A stretch of 64,000 nt of DNA. Source: Calliopsis andreniformis (Eukaryota; Arthropoda; Insecta; Hymenoptera; Andrenidae). A program made the translations under genes and the position numbers. Location of the stretch: contig NW_027480422.1 in assembly GCF_051401765.1 (NCBI RefSeq), positions 23,702,001 to 23,766,000 of the forward strand, in the 5' to 3' direction. The notes beneath the pieces are model-generated. The model did not search any database and was not told the DNA's origin. It saw nothing but the letters and a program-made list of their open reading frames with translations. Below are positions 61,101 to 64,000 of this stretch, piece by piece. Each line of letters opens with the position of its first letter. Position 1 is the first letter of the stretch.

Positions 61101-64000
61101 GGTTGCACGGAACGTAGATATGATCATAACTTTCACGCTGGTTGCAATTATTAGTTTCATGCAATGGAAAAACTGTTCTATTAATTTTGTATTTAATGCT
61201 TCGGGCGTTGACTGCCAAGGCCCCGACTATTCGATCTGGTGGAGCAACGCCATAGTGTTAAGCCTAGGTTGCCCGGAACGTAGATATGACCATTACTTTC
61301 ACACTGGTTGCACTTATTCTTTTTATACGATGGAAAAACTGTTGTATTTATATTGTATTTTATGCTTCTAGCGTTGACTTCATAGGCCCTATCCATTCGA
61401 TCTGGTGGAGCAACGCCCTCGAGTGAAGCCTAGGATGCCCGAAACGTAGACATGACCATTACTTTCACTCTGGTTGCAATTATTCATGCTATACGATGGA
61501 AAAACTGTTGTATTTTTATTGTATTTTATGCTTCTGGCGTTGACTTCTTAGGCACTAACCATCCGATCTGGTGGAGCAACGCCCTACAGTGAGGCCTAGG
61601 TTGCTGCGAACGTAGAAATGACCATAGCTTTCATACTGGTTGCAATTCTTCGATTCATACGATGAAAAAACTGTTGTATTTATACTGTATTTTATGCTTC
61701 TGGCGTTGACTTCTAAGGCCCTAACTATTCGATCTGGTGGAACAGCGCCCTAGAGTGAAGCCTGGGTTGCCCGGAGCGTAGAAATGACCATCACTTTCAC
61801 ACTGGTTGCAATTATTCGTTTTATACAATGGAAAAACTGTTCTATTAATTTTGTATTTTATGCTTCGGGCGTTGACTTCTAAGGCCCTAACTATTCGATA
61901 TGGTGAAGCAACGCCCTAGAGTGAAGCATAGGTTGCGCGGAACGTAGAAATGATCATAACTTTCACACTGGTTGCTATTATTCGTTTTATATGATGGAAA
62001 TACTGTAGTATTTATTTTGTATTTTATGCTTCGGGCGTTGACTTCTAAGGCCCTAACTATTCGATCTGGTGGAGCAACACCCTAGAGTGAAGCCTTGGTT
62101 GCCCGGAACGTGGAAATGACCATCACTTTGACACTGGTTGCAATTACTCCCGTTATACGCTGGAAAAACTGTTGTATTTATATTGTATTTTATGCTTCTG
62201 GCGTTGACTTCTAAGGCCCTGACTATTCGATCTGGTGGAGCAACGCCCTAGTGTGAATCCTAGGTTGCCCGGAACATAGAAATGTCCCTTCACTCTGGTT
62301 GTAATTATTCCTCTTGTACGATGGAAAAACTGTCGTATTTTTATTGTATTTTATGCGTCGGGCGTTGACTTCTAAGGCCCTAACTATTTGATCTGGTGGA
62401 GGAACGCCCTAGAGTGAAGCCTAGATTGCCCGGAACGTAGAAATGTCCATGACTTTCACACTGTTTGTAATTATTCATTTGATACGATGGAAAAACTGTT
62501 GTACTTATATTGTATTTTATGCTTCTGGAGTTGACTTGTTGAGGCCCTAACTATTCGATCTGGTGGAACAACGCCATAGAGTGAAGCCTAGGTTGCCCGG
62601 AACGTAGAAATGACCATTACTTTCATACTGGTTGCAATTATTCTTTTTATATGATGTAAAAACTGTGGTATTTTTATTGTATTTTATGCGTCTGTAGTTG
62701 TTTTCTAAGGCCCTAACTATTCGAACTGGTGGAGCACCGCCCTGTAGTGAAGCCTAGGCTGCCCGGAACGTAGAAATGACCGTTACTTTCACACTGTTTG
62801 CAAATATACATTATATACGATTGAAAAGCTGTTGTATTTATATTGTATGTTATGCTTCTGGCGTTGACTTCTTATGCCCTCACTATTTGATCTGGTGGAG
62901 CACCGCCCTGTAGTGAAGCCTAGGTTGCCCGGAACGTAGAAAAGACCATTACGTTCACACTGGTTGCAATTATTCCTGTTATACGATGGAAAAACTGTTG
63001 TATCTATTTTGTATTTTACGCTTCTGACGTTGACTTCTTAGGCCCTAACAATTCGATCTGGTGGAACAACGCCCTAGGGTGAAGCCTAGGTTGGCCGGAA
63101 CGTAGAAATGACCATAACTTTCATAGTGGTTGCAATTATTCGTTTTATACGATGGGAAAACTGTTGTATTTATATTGCATTTTATGCTTAAGGCGGTGAC
63201 ATCTAAGGCCGTAGCTATTCGATCTGGTGGAGCAACGCCCTAGAGCTAAGCCTAGGTTGCCCGGAACGTAGAAATGACCTTTACTTTCACACTGTTTGCA
63301 ATTATACATTCTATACGATAGAAAAACTGTTGTATCTATTTTGTATTTTATGCTTCTGGCACTGACTTCTTAGGTCCTAACTATTGGATCTGGTGGAGCA
63401 ACGCCCACGGGTGAAGCCTAGGTTGCGCGGAACGTAGAAATGACCATAACTTTCACACTGGCTTCAATTATTCGTTTTACACAATGGAAAAACTGTTCTA
63501 GTTATTCTGTCTTTTATGCTTCGGGCGTTGACTTCTTAGGCCCTAACTGTTGGATGTGGTGGACCAACGCCCTAGAGTGAAGCCTAGGTTGCCCGGAATG
63601 TAGATATGACCCTTACCTTCACACTGTTTGCGATTATTCATTTTATACGATGGTAAAACAGTTGTACATATATCGTATTTTATGCTTCTGGTGTTGGCTT
63701 CTTAGGCCCTAACTATTCGATCAGGTGGAGCAACGCCCTAGGGTGAAGCCTAGGTTGCCCGGAACGTAGAAATGACCATAACTTTCATACTGGTGGCAAT
63801 TATTCGTTTTATACGATGAAAAAAATGTTGTATTTTTATTGTATTTTATGATTCAGGCGTTGACTTCCAAGGCCCTAACTATTCGATGTGATGGAGCAAC
63901 GCCCTAGAGCAAAACCTAGGTTGCCCGGAACGCAGAAATGACCATTACCTTCACGCTTGTTGCAATTATTCCTGTTATACGATGGACAAACTGTTGGATT
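52131..64000 (+). repeat. satellite subdomain F: more diverged monomers
   Basis: The same 166-bp unit and anchors, but neighbouring monomers share fewer private variants and small indels are commoner. A distinct type with ggcgttaaattctaag appears at 52,231, 52,563 and 53,061, two and three monomers apart. A block at about 53,270-53,890 recurs at 56,750-57,420; both copies carry the rare aacgtaaagaaatg, at 53,466 and 56,961. A truncated junction gcacgtccgtag occurs near 55,937 and 59,780, with a related form near 58,280. No gene is seen. Confidence 0.75.

Larger units (their letters stand above)
26085..64000 (+). repeat. 166-bp satellite DNA array, right part
   Basis: This continues the left array in the same orientation and phase. 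The left part ends at gtag and this part resumes at gtag followed by aaatgacc, so the retrotransposon split one monomer. About 228 monomers follow. They are organised in subdomains with distinct monomer types, listed separately. Monomers are generally 166 bp, with occasional 1-10 bp indels: a 9-bp gain near 56,700, and a loss of a few bases near 62,285 where aaatgtcccttcac replaces the usual longer segment. I see no host gene, RNA gene or other mobile element. The array runs off the window's right edge. Confidence 0.97.

Noticed and set aside
60991..61396. Overlapping minus- and plus-strand frames near the right end, as possible small genes
   Set aside because: They are read-throughs of the same monomer on opposite strands and match others at 55.7-56.1 and 57.6-58.3 kb. 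No start context or coding bias is seen.
1..64000. tRNA-derived SINE origin of the monomer
   Set aside because: No convincing A and B box pair: the ggttgcccgg segment does not fit GGTTCGANNCC, and there is no A-rich tail.

Overview
The window is almost entirely one tandem satellite DNA array, with a monomer of about 166 bp, interrupted by a single full-length LTR retrotransposon of the Ty3/gypsy superfamily. No host gene is visible. The organism is a eukaryote and very probably an arthropod, most likely an insect. The basis is the character of the Gag and Pol proteins, the CHCC Gag zinc finger and the tRNA-Trp-type primer site, all as I recall them for the CsRn1/Kabuki clade. This is a family-level inference and I cannot name a species.

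Layout. Bases 1-21,057 are head-to-tail satellite, about 127 monomers, all in the same orientation. Bases 21,058-26,084 are the retrotransposon on the + strand: 5' LTR, tRNA-Trp-type primer-binding site, gag, pol (protease, reverse transcriptase, RNase H, integrase), polypurine tract and 3' LTR. It is flanked by a 4-bp target duplication, gtag. Bases 26,085-64,000 return to the same satellite, about 228 monomers, resuming at the base where the left array stopped.

The satellite is not uniform. Monomers fall into recognisable types that recur in fixed order. There are near-identical block duplications at displacements that are whole multiples of 166 bp or within a few bases of one (830, 2,324, 2,988, 3,320, 4,482, about 7,134 and about 15,103 bp). 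Between 38 and 48 kb there is a local 4-mer/5-mer higher-order repeat (664/830 bp). From about 52 kb to the end the monomers look more individually diverged. This is the usual picture of a large heterochromatic, possibly pericentromeric or centromeric, array evolving by unequal exchange. The short reading frames over the satellite have no coding significance, because the repeat length is not a multiple of three and the same peptide recurs at every monomer that happens to lack a stop.

The retrotransposon appears young and potentially complete. Its two LTRs differ at only a handful of positions and both reading frames are intact. gag and pol meet at a TAATG stop/start overlap, and a correctly phased GGGAAAC slippery heptamer lies just upstream, followed by sequence that can pair as an H-type pseudoknot. 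Pol is therefore probably made as a -1 frameshift Gag-Pol fusion. There is no env.
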